Source: Streptomyces roseochromogenus subsp. oscitans DS 12.976 (GTDB taxonomy: Bacteria > Actinomycetota > Actinomycetes > Streptomycetales > Streptomycetaceae). Taken from it: DNA of 64,000 bases. A program made the position numbers and the translations under genes. The stretch covers positions 6,628,719 to 6,692,718 of the forward strand of contig NZ_CM002285.1 in assembly GCF_000497445.1 (NCBI RefSeq), read 5' to 3'. Numbering within the stretch: position 1 is the stretch's first letter; each line of letters starts with the position of its first letter. Positions 44,300 to 53,609 of the stretch are shown piece after piece. The notes below the pieces were generated by a model, which saw only the letters and a list, made by a program, of their open reading frames with translations, was not told the DNA's origin and made no database searches.

Positions 44300-44872
44300 T
44301 CAGAAGACGCCCTGCACGTTCACCGGGCCCACCTGGAAGACGCCGGAGCAGATCTTCCAGGGCGCTGGGAGCAGGGCCGCGGCGCGGGACGCCGGTGGGT
44401 AGATCCGCAGGTACGTTCCCGCGCGCAGGCAGGGGCCGCCGACCGGGCCGTTGGTGGTGCGTACGACCGCCGAGGCGGAGTGGGACGGGGTGAGGGTGAC
44501 CGTGTCGTAGGACCTGCCGCTGTGCGTGGCTGCCGGGCCGATCTGGTGGTGTGCGGTGTCCAGGACACTGACGCCCGGATAGCCGCGCAGGGCACAGCTG
44601 GTCGTGCCGGTGTTGGTGAACCGGACCGGCCAGTACAGCGACCCCGCCGCACCCTCCTTGCGGCCCGTGGAGACATACAGGTCGCTCACGGTGCAGGTCC
44701 GGAGAGACGACGAGGTGTGCGCCGCCGTCGACGAGGTGCGTGCCGCCGTCGGGGTCGCGCTCCACGCCGCGCCCGCGGCCGTCAGGCCCACGACGCCTGC
44801 GGTCAGCGCCGCGGCTGCGCCCCACCTGGGCAGTGCCCGGAAGGAACTCAGAGGGTTCCGATACTGAAACAT
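44300..44872 (-). CDS. Secreted DUF4232-type protein
   Basis: A 190-residue protein. A signal segment (WGAAAALTAGVVGLTAAGAAW) is followed by a Ser/Thr linker and a DUF4232-like beta domain: CTVSDLYVSTGRKEGAAG, RFTNTGTTSCALRGYPGV and the late CSGVFQVGPV. Cysteines are placed as disulfides. The domain is common in actinobacterial cell-surface proteins; role unknown. ATG 44872 with GGAGG 11-12 nt upstream. Confidence 0.78.
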   Translation of the reverse strand: MFQYRNPLSSFRALPRWGAAAALTAGVVGLTAAGAAWSATPTAARTSSTAAHTSSSLRTCTVSDLYVSTGRKEGAAGSLYWPVRFTNTGTTSCALRGYPGVSVLDTAHHQIGPAATHSGRSYDTVTLTPSHSASAVVRTTNGPVGGPCLRAGTYLRIYPPASRAAALLPAPWKICSGVFQVGPVNVQGVF

Positions 44873-45125
44873 GGCGCATCCGCCTCCAACGGGCGAATGG
44901 GTGGATGAAGGGTCACTGTGTTGGATGCACCCCGGCCCGGAAAAGTTGCGCATCGCTGTGGCCCGCCGGAGGACCGGCAGCGCGACCTCCACACGCCGAA
45001 GGGGTGGCCCGGCCTGAAGGACCTCATTCACCGGTGACACACGGACGCAACACCTCTTTCGTAATCGGTGTGCATGGTTGATCGTTGGGCCGTGCATCGA
45101 CGACGGACGTCAGGGGGCACAGACG
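44873..45125. promoter_or_regulatory. Divergent promoter region of the sugar importer
   Basis: 253 nt with no gene. It must contain the promoters of the DUF4232 gene and the sugar ABC operon. I see no convincing LacI- or GntR-type operator. Confidence 0.3.
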
Positions 45126-46388
45126 ATGACCATGAGCCGTAGAGCACTGCTGGCCGCGGCAGCCGGGACCGGAGCGGGGCTGCTCGCCGGGTGCGGATCC
45201 AACACCGGGCGCGGGGACGGGGGTTCGGGGGTGACGCTGGCCCAGTGGTACCACCAGTACGGCGAGCCCGGCACCGAGCAAGCCGTCGAGCGGTACGCCG
45301 CCGCCTACAAGAAGGCGGGCGTCAAGGTGCAGTGGCGGCCCGGGAACTACGACCAGCAGACCGCCGCCGCCCTGCTCACCGACTCCGGACCGGACGTCTT
45401 CGAGGTCAACGGGCCCACGATCGACCAGATCCAGGGCGGTCAGGTCGTCGACCTCTCCGATCTCCTCAAAGACGTCAAGGACGACTTCAATCCGGCGGTG
45501 CTCGCACCGAAGACGTACGACGGACGGATCTGGGGCATCCCGCAGGTCATCGACATGCAGCTGCTCTACTACCGCAAGAGCCTGCTGAAGGATGCCGGGG
45601 TCGAGCCGCCGGCCACGCTCGACGCCCTCGTGGACGCCGCCAGGAAGCTCACCGACAGCAAGGTCAAGGGACTCTTCCTGGGCAACGACGGAGGAGCCGG
45701 GGTGCTCGGCGGTACACCCCTGTACGCCGCCGGGCTGCAGCTGGTCACCGAGGACGGCAAGGTCGGCTTCGACGACCCCGCCGCCGCCCGCACCCTCGGC
45801 AAGCTGCACCAGTTGTACGCCGACCAGTCCCTCCTCCTCGGCGCGCCCGCCGACTGGTCCGACCCGTCCGCCCTCCTGCAGGAGCTCACGGCGATGCAGT
45901 GGTCCGGGCTGTGGGCGCTGCCGCAGGTACGGAAGGAACTCGGCGACGACTTCGGGGTGCTGCCGTTTCCCGGGGACGGTGGCCAGGGGAAGCCCGCCGT
46001 GCCCGTCGGGGCGTACGGGGCCGCCGTCAGTGCGCGCAGCAGACACAAGGACGCCGCCAAGGAGTTCGTGAAGTGGCTGTGGGTCGAACGGACCGACTAT
46101 CAGGAGGACTTCGCGCTGTCCTACGGCTTTCACATCCCGGCCCGGATCTCCCTCGCCAGGAAAGCCACCCGACTCCAGAACGGTCCCGCCGCCGACGCCG
46201 TCCGCTTCACCACCGACCACGGCTACGCCCAGCCCCTGCTGTGGACGCCGGCCGCCCAGACCGCCTACCAGGACGCGCTCAGCCGGATCATCAGGAGCGG
46301 GGCGAATCCGGAGAACGAACTGCGGGCCGTCGTAAGGAAGGTGGCCGGTGAACTCAACCGTGTGAAGAACGCGAAGAAGACGTCGTGA
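45126..46388 (+). CDS. Sugar ABC transporter substrate-binding lipoprotein (CUT1)
   Basis: A 420-residue SBP family 1 protein. The signal MTMSRRALLAAAAGTGAG ends in lipobox LLAGC. The body shows the family pattern (YDGRIWGIPQVIDMQLLYYRKSLLKDAG). It binds an oligosaccharide or glycoside outside the cell. ATG 45126 follows GGGGGCAC. The stop overlaps the GTG of the next gene (GTGA at 46385-46388). Confidence 0.88.
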   Translation: MTMSRRALLAAAAGTGAGLLAGCGSNTGRGDGGSGVTLAQWYHQYGEPGTEQAVERYAAAYKKAGVKVQWRPGNYDQQTAAALLTDSGPDVFEVNGPTIDQIQGGQVVDLSDLLKDVKDDFNPAVLAPKTYDGRIWGIPQVIDMQLLYYRKSLLKDAGVEPPATLDALVDAARKLTDSKVKGLFLGNDGGAGVLGGTPLYAAGLQLVTEDGKVGFDDPAAARTLGKLHQLYADQSLLLGAPADWSDPSALLQELTAMQWSGLWALPQVRKELGDDFGVLPFPGDGGQGKPAVPVGAYGAAVSARSRHKDAAKEFVKWLWVERTDYQEDFALSYGFHIPARISLARKATRLQNGPAADAVRFTTDHGYAQPLLWTPAAQTAYQDALSRIIRSGANPENELRAVVRKVAGELNRVKNAKKTS

Positions 46389-47287
46389 GACGCCGCGGGA
46401 CCCTCTGGTTCTGGGTGTTCGTGGGGCCGTTCGCCGCCGGGCTCGCGCTGTTCACCTATGTTCCGCTGCTGTGGAGCGTGGGCCTCAGCTTCTTCGACGC
46501 GCACAACACCGTCACGCCCACGCACTTCATCGGCCTGGACAACTACACGGCGATGCTGCGGGACGACGCGTTCGTCGGCAGTCTGAGGACCTTCCTCGTC
46601 TTCACCGCCTTCATCGTGCCGGCCACATACGTCTTCTCGCTCTCGCTCGCCCTGATGGTCAACCGCCTGACATACGCCCGCGCGTTCTTCCGCTCGGTCT
46701 TCTTCCTGCCGGCCGCGTGCAGTTACGTCGTCGCCGCCCTGGTGTGGAAGATGTCGCTCTTCAACGGGGTGCGGTTCGGGCTCGCCAACACCGTCCTCGG
46801 CTGGTTCGGCGGCGCTCCCGTCGCCTGGCTGTCCACCACCGATCCGCCCTGGTACTGGCTGGTCATCGTCACCGTACGGCTGTGGCTGCAGGCCGGGTTC
46901 TACATGATCCTTTTCCTCGCCGGGCTGCAGCGGATCGACCCGGTGCTGTACGAGGCGGCCGCCGTGGACGGTGCCCGGCCCGGCTGGACGGTGCTGCGGC
47001 ACATCACACTGCCCCAGCTGCGGGCCACCTCGGTCGCGGTGGTGCTGCTGCTCGTCATCAACGCCTTCCAGGCCTTCGACGAGTTCTACAACCTGCTGTC
47101 TGATGCCAGGGGTTACCCGCCGTATGCCCGGCCTCCGCTGGTCTACCTCTACTACACCGCCCTCGGGCAGGGGCAGAACCTCGGGTCGGGCAGCGCGGGC
47201 GCGGTGATCCTTGCGCTGGTCATCGCCGTCGTGACGGTGGGGCAGGCGCGGTGGCTGAAACTGGGAAGGACGGACGCCGATGGATGA
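46385..47287 (+). CDS. Sugar ABC transporter permease (MalF-like)
   Basis: A 300-residue membrane protein with six helices. The EAA motif is YEAAAVDGARPGWTVLRHIT, which docks the ATPase. GTG start coupled to the binding-protein gene. No ATPase gene follows in the operon; in Streptomyces such CUT1 importers usually share the MsiK ATPase encoded elsewhere. Confidence 0.9.
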   Translation: MRRRGTLWFWVFVGPFAAGLALFTYVPLLWSVGLSFFDAHNTVTPTHFIGLDNYTAMLRDDAFVGSLRTFLVFTAFIVPATYVFSLSLALMVNRLTYARAFFRSVFFLPAACSYVVAALVWKMSLFNGVRFGLANTVLGWFGGAPVAWLSTTDPPWYWLVIVTVRLWLQAGFYMILFLAGLQRIDPVLYEAAAVDGARPGWTVLRHITLPQLRATSVAVVLLLVINAFQAFDEFYNLLSDARGYPPYARPPLVYLYYTALGQGQNLGSGSAGAVILALVIAVVTVGQARWLKLGRTDADG

Positions 47288-48113
47288 CGCCCTGGTACGG
47301 GCCGGACGGGCGCTCCGACTCGTGGTGCTGATCACGCTCGCCCTGCTCTTCCTGATCCCCTTCTATCTGCTCGTGCGCAACGGACTGTCCAGCGAGCGGG
47401 ACATCACCTCGCCCCAATGGACCTTCTTTCCCGCCGAGTTGAGGTGGGGGAACGTCCGGGAGCTGTTCGACGATCCGTCCGTCCCCTTCGCCCGCTCTCT
47501 GCTCAACTCCGCGCTGATAGCCGTCGCCACGACGCTCGGCACCCTGCTGATCGCCTCCCTCGCCGGCTACGGCCTCGCCCGCATCCCCTACCGGCACGCG
47601 AACAAGGTCTTCTACGGCGTCCTCGGCACCCTGCTCGTCCCGGCCGCCGTCACCTTCGTACCCAGCTTCGTGCTGGTGTCGTCGCTCGGCTGGATCTCCA
47701 CGCTCCGGGGACTGATCATCCCGACGCTGTTCTCGGCGTTCGCGTGCTTCGTCTTCCGGCAGTACTTCCTGGGTTTCCCGCGCGAGCTGGAGGACGCGGC
47801 GCAGGTCGACGGGCTCGGCTACTGGCGCACGTACTGGCTGGTGGTCGTGCCGAACGCGCGGCCGGTGTTCGCGGCGGTCGGCACGATCGTCTTCCTCGGC
47901 GCGTGGAACTCCTTCCTGTGGCCGCTGGTGATCGGGCAGGACCAGAGCGCCTGGACGGTGCAGGTGGCGCTGTCGTCGTTCACGACGTCCCAGGTGATCC
48001 GGCTGCACGAACTGTTCGTCGCCGCCGTCGTGTCGATCCTGCCGCTGCTGCTGGTGTTCCTGTGCTTCCAGCGGTGGATCGTGGCGGGGGTGGAGCGGTC
48101 GGGGATCGACTAG
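47280..48113 (+). CDS. Sugar ABC transporter permease (MalG-like)
   Basis: A 277-residue permease with six helices and EAA motif ELEDAAQVDGLGYWRTYWLV. It overlaps the MalF-like gene by 8 nt. Third and last gene of the importer; no glycosidase or regulator is attached, so the sugar cannot be guessed. Confidence 0.9.
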   Translation: MDDALVRAGRALRLVVLITLALLFLIPFYLLVRNGLSSERDITSPQWTFFPAELRWGNVRELFDDPSVPFARSLLNSALIAVATTLGTLLIASLAGYGLARIPYRHANKVFYGVLGTLLVPAAVTFVPSFVLVSSLGWISTLRGLIIPTLFSAFACFVFRQYFLGFPRELEDAAQVDGLGYWRTYWLVVVPNARPVFAAVGTIVFLGAWNSFLWPLVIGQDQSAWTVQVALSSFTTSQVIRLHELFVAAVVSILPLLLVFLCFQRWIVAGVERSGID

Positions 48114-48116
48114 GTG

Positions 48117-48345
48117 CCGTTCCCAGGGAGCCGTCGCTGTCCACGACCAGGTCGGTGCCGACGACCGAGGCCGCGCCGCCGGAGGCCAGGCAGAGGACGG
48201 CGGCGGCACGCCAGGGCTGACCGCGTTGATCCGGACGCCGTCCCGGATGTGGCCCAGCGCGGCGCCGCGGCTGAGCGCGGTCACTGCGGCCCTGGCCGCG
48301 GAGCAGCCGGCAGCTCCGGGGGCGGTGTGCAGGCCGAAGGTGGAG
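48117..48345 (-). pseudogene. Short-chain dehydrogenase remnant
   Basis: The minus strand reads AVTALSRGAALGHIRDGVRINAVSPG, the stretch following the catalytic YxxxK of SDR enzymes, but the catalytic pair itself reads CSAARAAV (Tyr and Lys replaced). About 35 residues are then missing and the C-terminal AVLCLASGGAASVVGTDLVV appears in another frame. The N-terminal Rossmann half is gone. Clear relic, downstream of nirD. Confidence 0.75.
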
Positions 48346-48495
48346 GAGAGACCGGAGGCCGATCGCCAGGGCCTGCCCGGCGGATCCTGTCGAGGACGCG
48401 GGGGCCGGCACGCCCTCCCCCACTGCCTTGAGGGCGTGGCGGCACCCCCAGTGGCGTTGTCGATTTCCCGCGACCTGATCCGCCGAACAGCACAC

Positions 48496-48846
48496 CTAGG
48501 CCGTCCGCACCTCGTACGCGGCCACCCGTACCGCCCCGTCGTCCAGGCACTCGCCGCTGATCAGGTCGAAGCGCTGCTTCAGCAGGGGTGAGGCGACGAA
48601 CGGGCGGTCCTGGTGGGTGCCGGTCAGGCCGCGGGAGAGGACGGCCGCGCCCGTGAAAGGGTCGCGGTTGTCGACGGCGTACAGGCGGTCGGCGCGGTCG
48701 CGGAAGAGGGCCACCTGGCGGCCGTCCGGCAGCAGGGCGGCCGCCCCGCGCCCGGGGGTGAGCGCGCTCAGGTCGCAGGCCGTGAACCAGCCCTCCGCAA
48801 GCCGGAGCTGGACCTTCAGGTCGGTGGTCTCGGGAGCCAGGGTCAT
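48496..48846 (-). CDS. nirD: Nitrite reductase small subunit NirD (Rieske-like fold)
   Basis: A 116-residue protein with the NirD pattern LLPDGRQVALFRDRADRLYAVDNRDPF and SPLLKQRFDLISGECLDD. The Rieske Cys/His ligands are replaced, as normal for NirD, so it carries no cluster. It is the partner of NirB in NADH-dependent nitrite reduction to ammonium. The ATG overlaps the nirB stop (ATGA at 48843-48846). Confidence 0.9.
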   Translation of the reverse strand: MTLAPETTDLKVQLRLAEGWFTACDLSALTPGRGAAALLPDGRQVALFRDRADRLYAVDNRDPFTGAAVLSRGLTGTHQDRPFVASPLLKQRFDLISGECLDDGAVRVAAYEVRTA

Positions 48847-51461
48847 CGCTGGGCGCTTCCTTCCAGGACGTCGTCGGCGGGCCGCAGGCCGATGGACAGC
48901 AGCGGCAGGTCGGGCTTGATCTGGTCGCGCTCGGGGACGAAGGCGACGACCGGGTCCGGGGTGTCCGGGGCATTCACGAAGGACACGAACCGGGCCAGCT
49001 TCTCGGGGTCGTTGACGGTCTCCGCCCACTCGTCGCGATAGTGGGCGACATGCGCCCGCATCAGCTGCTCCAGCTCGTCGCAGATGCCGAGCGAGTCGTG
49101 CACCACCACGTCCCGTACATGGTCCAGGCCGCCCGGGATCCGCTCCAGCCACACGCTCGTGCGCTCCAGGCGGTCGGCCGTGCGGATGTAGAACATCAGG
49201 AAACGGTCGATCAGGCGGACCAGCTCGGCGTCCGACAGGTCCTGGGCCAGCAGGTCCGCGTGACGCGGGGTGGCGCCGCCGTTGCCGCCGACGTACAGGT
49301 TCCAGCCGTTGGCGGTGGCGATCACGCCGAAGTCCTTCGACTGGGCCTCGGCGCACTCGCGCTGGCAGCCGGAGACCGCCGACTTCAGCTTGTGCGGGGA
49401 GCGCAGGCCCCGGTAGCGCAGCTCCAGGTCGATCGCCATGCGGACGGAGTCCTGGACGCCGTAGCGGCACCAGGTCTGGCCGACACAGGACTTCACCGTG
49501 CGCAGTGCCTTGCCGTACGCGTGGCCCGACTCGAAGCCGGCGTCCACCAACCGGGCCCAGATCAGCGGCAGTTGCTCGACCCGCGCGCCGAACATGTCGA
49601 TCCGCTGACCGCCGGTGATCTTCGTGTAGAGACCGAAGTCACGGGCGATCTCGCCGATCACGATCAGCTTCTCGGGCGCGATCTCGCCGCCCGGGATGCG
49701 CGGCACGACCGAGTACGATCCGTTCTTCTGCAGGTTGGCCAGGAAGTGGTCGTTGGTGTCCTGCAGGGCCGCCTGCTCGCCGTCCAGGACATAGCCGCTC
49801 GCGCCGATCGTCGGGGCGAGGGAGGCGATGATCGAGGCGACGGCCGGCTTGCAGATCTCGCAGCCCTCGCCGCCCCGGGCGTCCTCGCGGCCGTAGCGGT
49901 CGAGCAGGTCCCGGTGGCTGGTGATGCGCAGGGCGAGGACGATCTCGTACAGCTCCTCGCGGGTCTGCGAGAAGCAGCCGCACAGGCCCTTGTCGACCTC
50001 GACGCCGGACGCCTCCAGCTCGGCGTTGACGAGCTGGCCGAGCACCTTGACGCAACTGCCGCAGCCCGTACCGGCCTTGGTGCACTTCTTCACCTCGGGC
50101 ACGGTCGTGCAGGAGTGCTCCGTGACCGCGCCGCGGATCGTGCCCTTGCTGACGTTGTGGCAGGAGCAGATGACCGCCTCGTCGGGGAGGGCCGTCGGGC
50201 CGAGCTGGGCCCCCGAGTCCGCTCCGGCGGGCAGGACGAGGGACTCGGGGGAGACCGGGGGCACCGAACCGGTCAGCGCGCGCAGGGTGCCGTACGCCTC
50301 CGCGTCGCCGACCAGGATGCCGCCGAGCAGCGTCCCGTCACGGCCGATGACCAGCTTCTTGTACAGGCCGGCGCGGGAGTCGGAGTAGACGACGTCCAGG
50401 CAGTCCTCGGTGGTGCCGTGCGCGTCGCCGAAGGAGGCGACGTCGACGCCGAGCAGCTTCAGCTTGGTGGACAGGTCGGCACCGGTGAACGTCAACTGGT
50501 CGGTCTCGTCCGCGGCGATGGCCGCGGCCGCCGTCTCCGCCTGCTCGTAACCGGGCGCCACCAGGCCGTACACCCGGCCGTCGGAGGCCAGCGCGCACTC
50601 GCCGACAGCGAAGACATGCGGGTCGGACACGGTACGGCACTGCTCGTCCACGGTGATGCCACCGCGTTCGCCGACCGTCAGACCGCAGTCGCGGGCCAGC
50701 TGGTCACGGGGGCGGACGCCGGCGCTGAACACCACCAGGTCCGTGGCGAGTTCGGAGCCGTCGGACAGCTTCATCCCGGTGACGGCGCCTGAGTCGTCGG
50801 TGACGATCTCCTGGGTGCCGACGCCCGTGTGGACGGTCAGGCCCATGTCCTCGATGGTGCGCAGGAGCGCCGCGCCACCGCCCTCGTCGACCTGGACGGG
50901 CATCAGCCGGGGCGCGAACTCCACGATGTGGGAGGTGAGTCCGAGGCCCTTCAGCGCACCGGCCGCCTCCAGGCCGAGCAGACCGCCGCCGACCACGGCA
51001 CCGGTGGAAGCCTTCGCCTTCGCGTATTCCTCGATCGCGAGGAGGTCCTCGATGGTCCGGTACACGAAGCAGCCGACCGCGTCCTTGCCCGGGACCGGCG
51101 GTACGAACGGGTACGAGCCGGTGGCGAGGACGAGGACGTCGTACTCGAAGACCTGGCCCGACCTGGCCGTGACCTTCCTCGCCTCGCGGTCGATCGTCAC
51201 CGCCGGGTCGCCGACATACAGCTCGATGCCGTGCAGGGCGATGAACTCGCCGTCCGTCAGGGAGAGTTCCTCGGGCGTCCGGCCCGAGAAGTACGAGGTG
51301 AGGGCGACGCGGTCGTACGCCGGACGCGGCTCCTCGCAGAGGACGACCACGCGGTGCGTGGCGGTCAGGCCGCGCTCGGCGAGCGCTTCGAGGAAGCGCT
51401 GGCCGACCATGCCATGGCCGACGAGCACGATCGTGGGGGTGGCCCCCGGGGCGGTGGTCAT
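48843..51461 (-). CDS. nirB: Nitrite reductase large subunit NirB
   Basis: An 872-residue enzyme. N-terminal FAD/NAD domains (IVLVGHGMVGQRFLEAL; VVGGGLLGLEAAGAL). A BFD-type [2Fe-2S] domain near residues 430-490 has ICSCHNVSKGTIRG and CTKAGTGCGSC. Ferredoxin-like and siroheme domains follow, with [4Fe-4S]/siroheme cysteines in SCVGQTWCRYG and SGCQRECAEA. It reduces nitrite to ammonium for assimilation. ATG 51461 overlaps the stop of the FAD oxidoreductase; the longer open frame upstream is only a shadow of that gene. Confidence 0.95.
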   Translation of the reverse strand: MTTAPGATPTIVLVGHGMVGQRFLEALAERGLTATHRVVVLCEEPRPAYDRVALTSYFSGRTPEELSLTDGEFIALHGIELYVGDPAVTIDREARKVTARSGQVFEYDVLVLATGSYPFVPPVPGKDAVGCFVYRTIEDLLAIEEYAKAKASTGAVVGGGLLGLEAAGALKGLGLTSHIVEFAPRLMPVQVDEGGGAALLRTIEDMGLTVHTGVGTQEIVTDDSGAVTGMKLSDGSELATDLVVFSAGVRPRDQLARDCGLTVGERGGITVDEQCRTVSDPHVFAVGECALASDGRVYGLVAPGYEQAETAAAAIAADETDQLTFTGADLSTKLKLLGVDVASFGDAHGTTEDCLDVVYSDSRAGLYKKLVIGRDGTLLGGILVGDAEAYGTLRALTGSVPPVSPESLVLPAGADSGAQLGPTALPDEAVICSCHNVSKGTIRGAVTEHSCTTVPEVKKCTKAGTGCGSCVKVLGQLVNAELEASGVEVDKGLCGCFSQTREELYEIVLALRITSHRDLLDRYGREDARGGEGCEICKPAVASIIASLAPTIGASGYVLDGEQAALQDTNDHFLANLQKNGSYSVVPRIPGGEIAPEKLIVIGEIARDFGLYTKITGGQRIDMFGARVEQLPLIWARLVDAGFESGHAYGKALRTVKSCVGQTWCRYGVQDSVRMAIDLELRYRGLRSPHKLKSAVSGCQRECAEAQSKDFGVIATANGWNLYVGGNGGATPRHADLLAQDLSDAELVRLIDRFLMFYIRTADRLERTSVWLERIPGGLDHVRDVVVHDSLGICDELEQLMRAHVAHYRDEWAETVNDPEKLARFVSFVNAPDTPDPVVAFVPERDQIKPDLPLLSIGLRPADDVLEGSAQR

Positions 51462-52678
51462 CAGGAGCCTCCATCGTGAGTGAGCAGGTGGAGCAGCGGG
51501 CCGCCGTCGGAGGGCAGCGGCTCTGCTCCCTCCCAGGCGCGGGCGAGCGCGCCGACGGTGCCGAGTTCGCCGACGAGCACCCCGCCGACCAGGCGGTCCT
51601 CGCGGACGACGACCTTGCGGTAGGTGCCGCGGGTGGCGTCGGCGAGCCGTACGACGTCGTCGCCGGGGCGCGCCTCGGTCTCGCCGAAGGCGGCCAGGTC
51701 GAAGGGGGAGCCCGGGCCGGTGAGGGTCAGCCGGGTCAGGGAACGGGTGCCGCGATAGCGCGCCTCGGTGTCTCCGGCCAGCAACTCGGCCAGTGCCTCG
51801 GCCTGTTCGAGGGCGGGTGCCGCCAGGCCGTAGACCGTGCCGTCGTGCTGGACGCAGTCGCCGACGGCGTGGATGCGCGGGTCGGAGGTGCGCAGTGCGT
51901 CGTCGACGAGGATGCCGTGGTGGACGGCGAGACCGGCCTGTTCGGCGAGTCCGGTGCGCGGGCGTACCCCGCAGGCGAGTACGACGAGGTCGGCGTCCAG
52001 GGCGTATCCGTCGGCCAGTTCCACCGAGCGGACCGCGCCCGCGACACAGCGCACGTCCCGCACCCGGCACTCGGTGTGCACCTCGACGCCCAGGTCGGTG
52101 AGGTGCCGCAGCACCAGCCGGGAGGCGTCCGGGTCGAGCTGGCGTTCCATGAGCCGCTCGGCCTGCTGGGCGAGGACCACCTGCGCGCCGCGCACGGCGA
52201 GCGCGCGGGCGGCGGACACACCGAGCAGCCCGCCCCCGACGACGACCGCGCGCACCCCCGGCCGGACCGCCTTGGCGAGGCCCAGGCAGTCGTCCATGGT
52301 GCGGAACGCGTGGACGCCCTCGGGGAGTTGGTGGTCAGGATTGAACAACCCGCGCAGGGGCGGCAGCACCGGGTTGGAGCCGGTGGCCAGGACCAGCGTG
52401 TCGTATGCGATCGAGGTGCCGTCGGCGCACTCGACGGTGCGGGCGGCCCGGTCGATTCCGGTGACCCGGGTGCGCAGCAGGCCGCCCGGCTCCGGGAGGG
52501 TGATCACCTCCGGGGCGTACCGCCCGGCCAGCACCTCGGCGAGCAGCACCCGGTTGTACGGCGGGTGCTCCTCCTCGCCGACGAGCAGCGCGGGCGTGCC
52601 CAGCTCGCCGAGCCGCCGGGCGAGCCGTACGCCCGCGAGGCCGGCGCCGATCACCACCACACGCGTATTCGAGGTCAT
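51461..52678 (-). CDS. FAD-dependent NAD(P)H oxidoreductase of the nitrite reductase operon
   Basis: A 405-residue flavoprotein with FAD motif VVVIGAGLAGVRLARRL, NAD motif VVVGGGLLGVSAARAL and the family end VVLACGVRPRTGLAEQAGL. It resembles the N-terminal domains of NirB and nitrate reductase electron-transfer subunits (NasB-like). First gene of the nir operon. It may pass electrons from NAD(P)H to nitrate or nitrite reductase. Strong promoter-proximal GlnR-type box at 52702-52739. Confidence 0.87.
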   Translation of the reverse strand: MTSNTRVVVIGAGLAGVRLARRLGELGTPALLVGEEEHPPYNRVLLAEVLAGRYAPEVITLPEPGGLLRTRVTGIDRAARTVECADGTSIAYDTLVLATGSNPVLPPLRGLFNPDHQLPEGVHAFRTMDDCLGLAKAVRPGVRAVVVGGGLLGVSAARALAVRGAQVVLAQQAERLMERQLDPDASRLVLRHLTDLGVEVHTECRVRDVRCVAGAVRSVELADGYALDADLVVLACGVRPRTGLAEQAGLAVHHGILVDDALRTSDPRIHAVGDCVQHDGTVYGLAAPALEQAEALAELLAGDTEARYRGTRSLTRLTLTGPGSPFDLAAFGETEARPGDDVVRLADATRGTYRKVVVREDRLVGGVLVGELGTVGALARAWEGAEPLPSDGGPLLHLLTHDGGS

Positions 52679-52701
52679 GCCCCTGAGCGTGCGTCGTGGA
52701 C

Positions 52702-52739
52702 GTTACCCGGTCGCATCACGTCTGTTTCCCGTGAGGAAC
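52702..52739. promoter_or_regulatory. GlnR box upstream of the nir operon
   Basis: GTTAC-n6-GCATC-n6-GTTTC-n6-GGAAC at exact spacing (52702-52706, 52713-52717, 52724-52728, 52735-52739) matches the streptomycete GlnR consensus GTnAC-n6-GAAAC repeated twice at about 16 of the fixed positions. It lies 24-61 nt before the oxidoreductase ATG. GlnR activation of nirB under nitrogen limitation is known in Streptomyces coelicolor. The TSUP gene on the other side (start 52821) could also respond. Confidence 0.75.
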
Positions 52740-52820
52740 GCTGCCCTCAGCGGGGGCGGGCCGGGGGTGTGAGGGTCCCGTGGGCGCGCCCGGGAGGGCT
52801 GTGAGGTTAGGGTCGCGATC

Positions 52821-53603
52821 ATGCCCGACATACCCGTGACCGTCGTAGCCCTGTTGTGCCTGGCCTCCCTCGCGGCGGGGTGGATCGACGCGGTGGTCGG
52901 CGGGGGCGGGCTGCTGCTTCTGCCGGCCCTGCTGCTCGGACTGCCGTCGGTCACCCCGGCGGCGTGGGCGCTCGGCACCAACAAGGCCGTCGCCATCGTC
53001 GGCACCAGCGGCGCCGCCGTCACCTATGTCCGCAAGGCGCCGGTGGACGTCGGCACGGCCGTGCGCATCGGGCTCGCCGCGCTCGCCGGGTCCTTTGCCG
53101 GTGCCTTCTTCGCGGCCGGGATGAGCACGGACGTCCTCAAGCCGGTGATCATGGTGGTGCTGGTCGGGGTCGCCGCCTTCGTGATCCTTCGCCCGGGCTT
53201 CGGCACGGCCCCGGCGGCCGGCCCGGCCACCCGCCGCCGGCGGCTCGCCGCGATCGGCCTGGCCGGGCTGGGCATCGGCTGCTACGACGGCCTGATCGGC
53301 CCCGGCACCGGGACCTTCCTGGTCCTCGCGCTCACCGCACTGCTCCGCCTCGACCTGGTCACCGCCTCCGCCACCGCGAAGATCGTCAACTGCTGTACCA
53401 ACGCGGGCGCCCTCGCGATGTTCGCCTGGCAGGGCACGGTCCTGTGGAAACTGGCGGCCCTGCTGGCCGTCTTCAACCTCGCCGGCGGCACCCTCGGCGC
53501 CCGCACCGCGCTCAAGCAGGGCAGCGGCTTCGTCCGGGTGGTCCTGCTGACGGTCGTCTTCGCGCTGGTGACGAACCTGGCGTACCAGCAGTGGGTGGCC
53601 TAG
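52821..53603 (+). CDS. TSUP (TauE/SafE) family membrane transporter
   Basis: A 260-residue protein with about eight helices. The two half repeats are visible: AGWIDAVVGGGGLLLLPALL with GTNKAVAIVGTSGAA, and GCYDGLIGPGTGTFLVLAL with ASATAKIVNCC. The family moves small organic or sulfur anions. Divergent from the nir operon; export or uptake of an anion tied to nitrogen or sulfur metabolism is only a guess. Confidence 0.88.
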   Translation: MPDIPVTVVALLCLASLAAGWIDAVVGGGGLLLLPALLLGLPSVTPAAWALGTNKAVAIVGTSGAAVTYVRKAPVDVGTAVRIGLAALAGSFAGAFFAAGMSTDVLKPVIMVVLVGVAAFVILRPGFGTAPAAGPATRRRRLAAIGLAGLGIGCYDGLIGPGTGTFLVLALTALLRLDLVTASATAKIVNCCTNAGALAMFAWQGTVLWKLAALLAVFNLAGGTLGARTALKQGSGFVRVVLLTVVFALVTNLAYQQWVA

Positions 53604-53609
53604 CCGCCG

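Noticed and set aside
51462..52070. A 200-residue N-terminal extension of NirB
   Set aside because: It overlaps the FAD oxidoreductase in another frame, is Arg-rich, and the NirB family starts at the ATG 51461 with its FAD motif.
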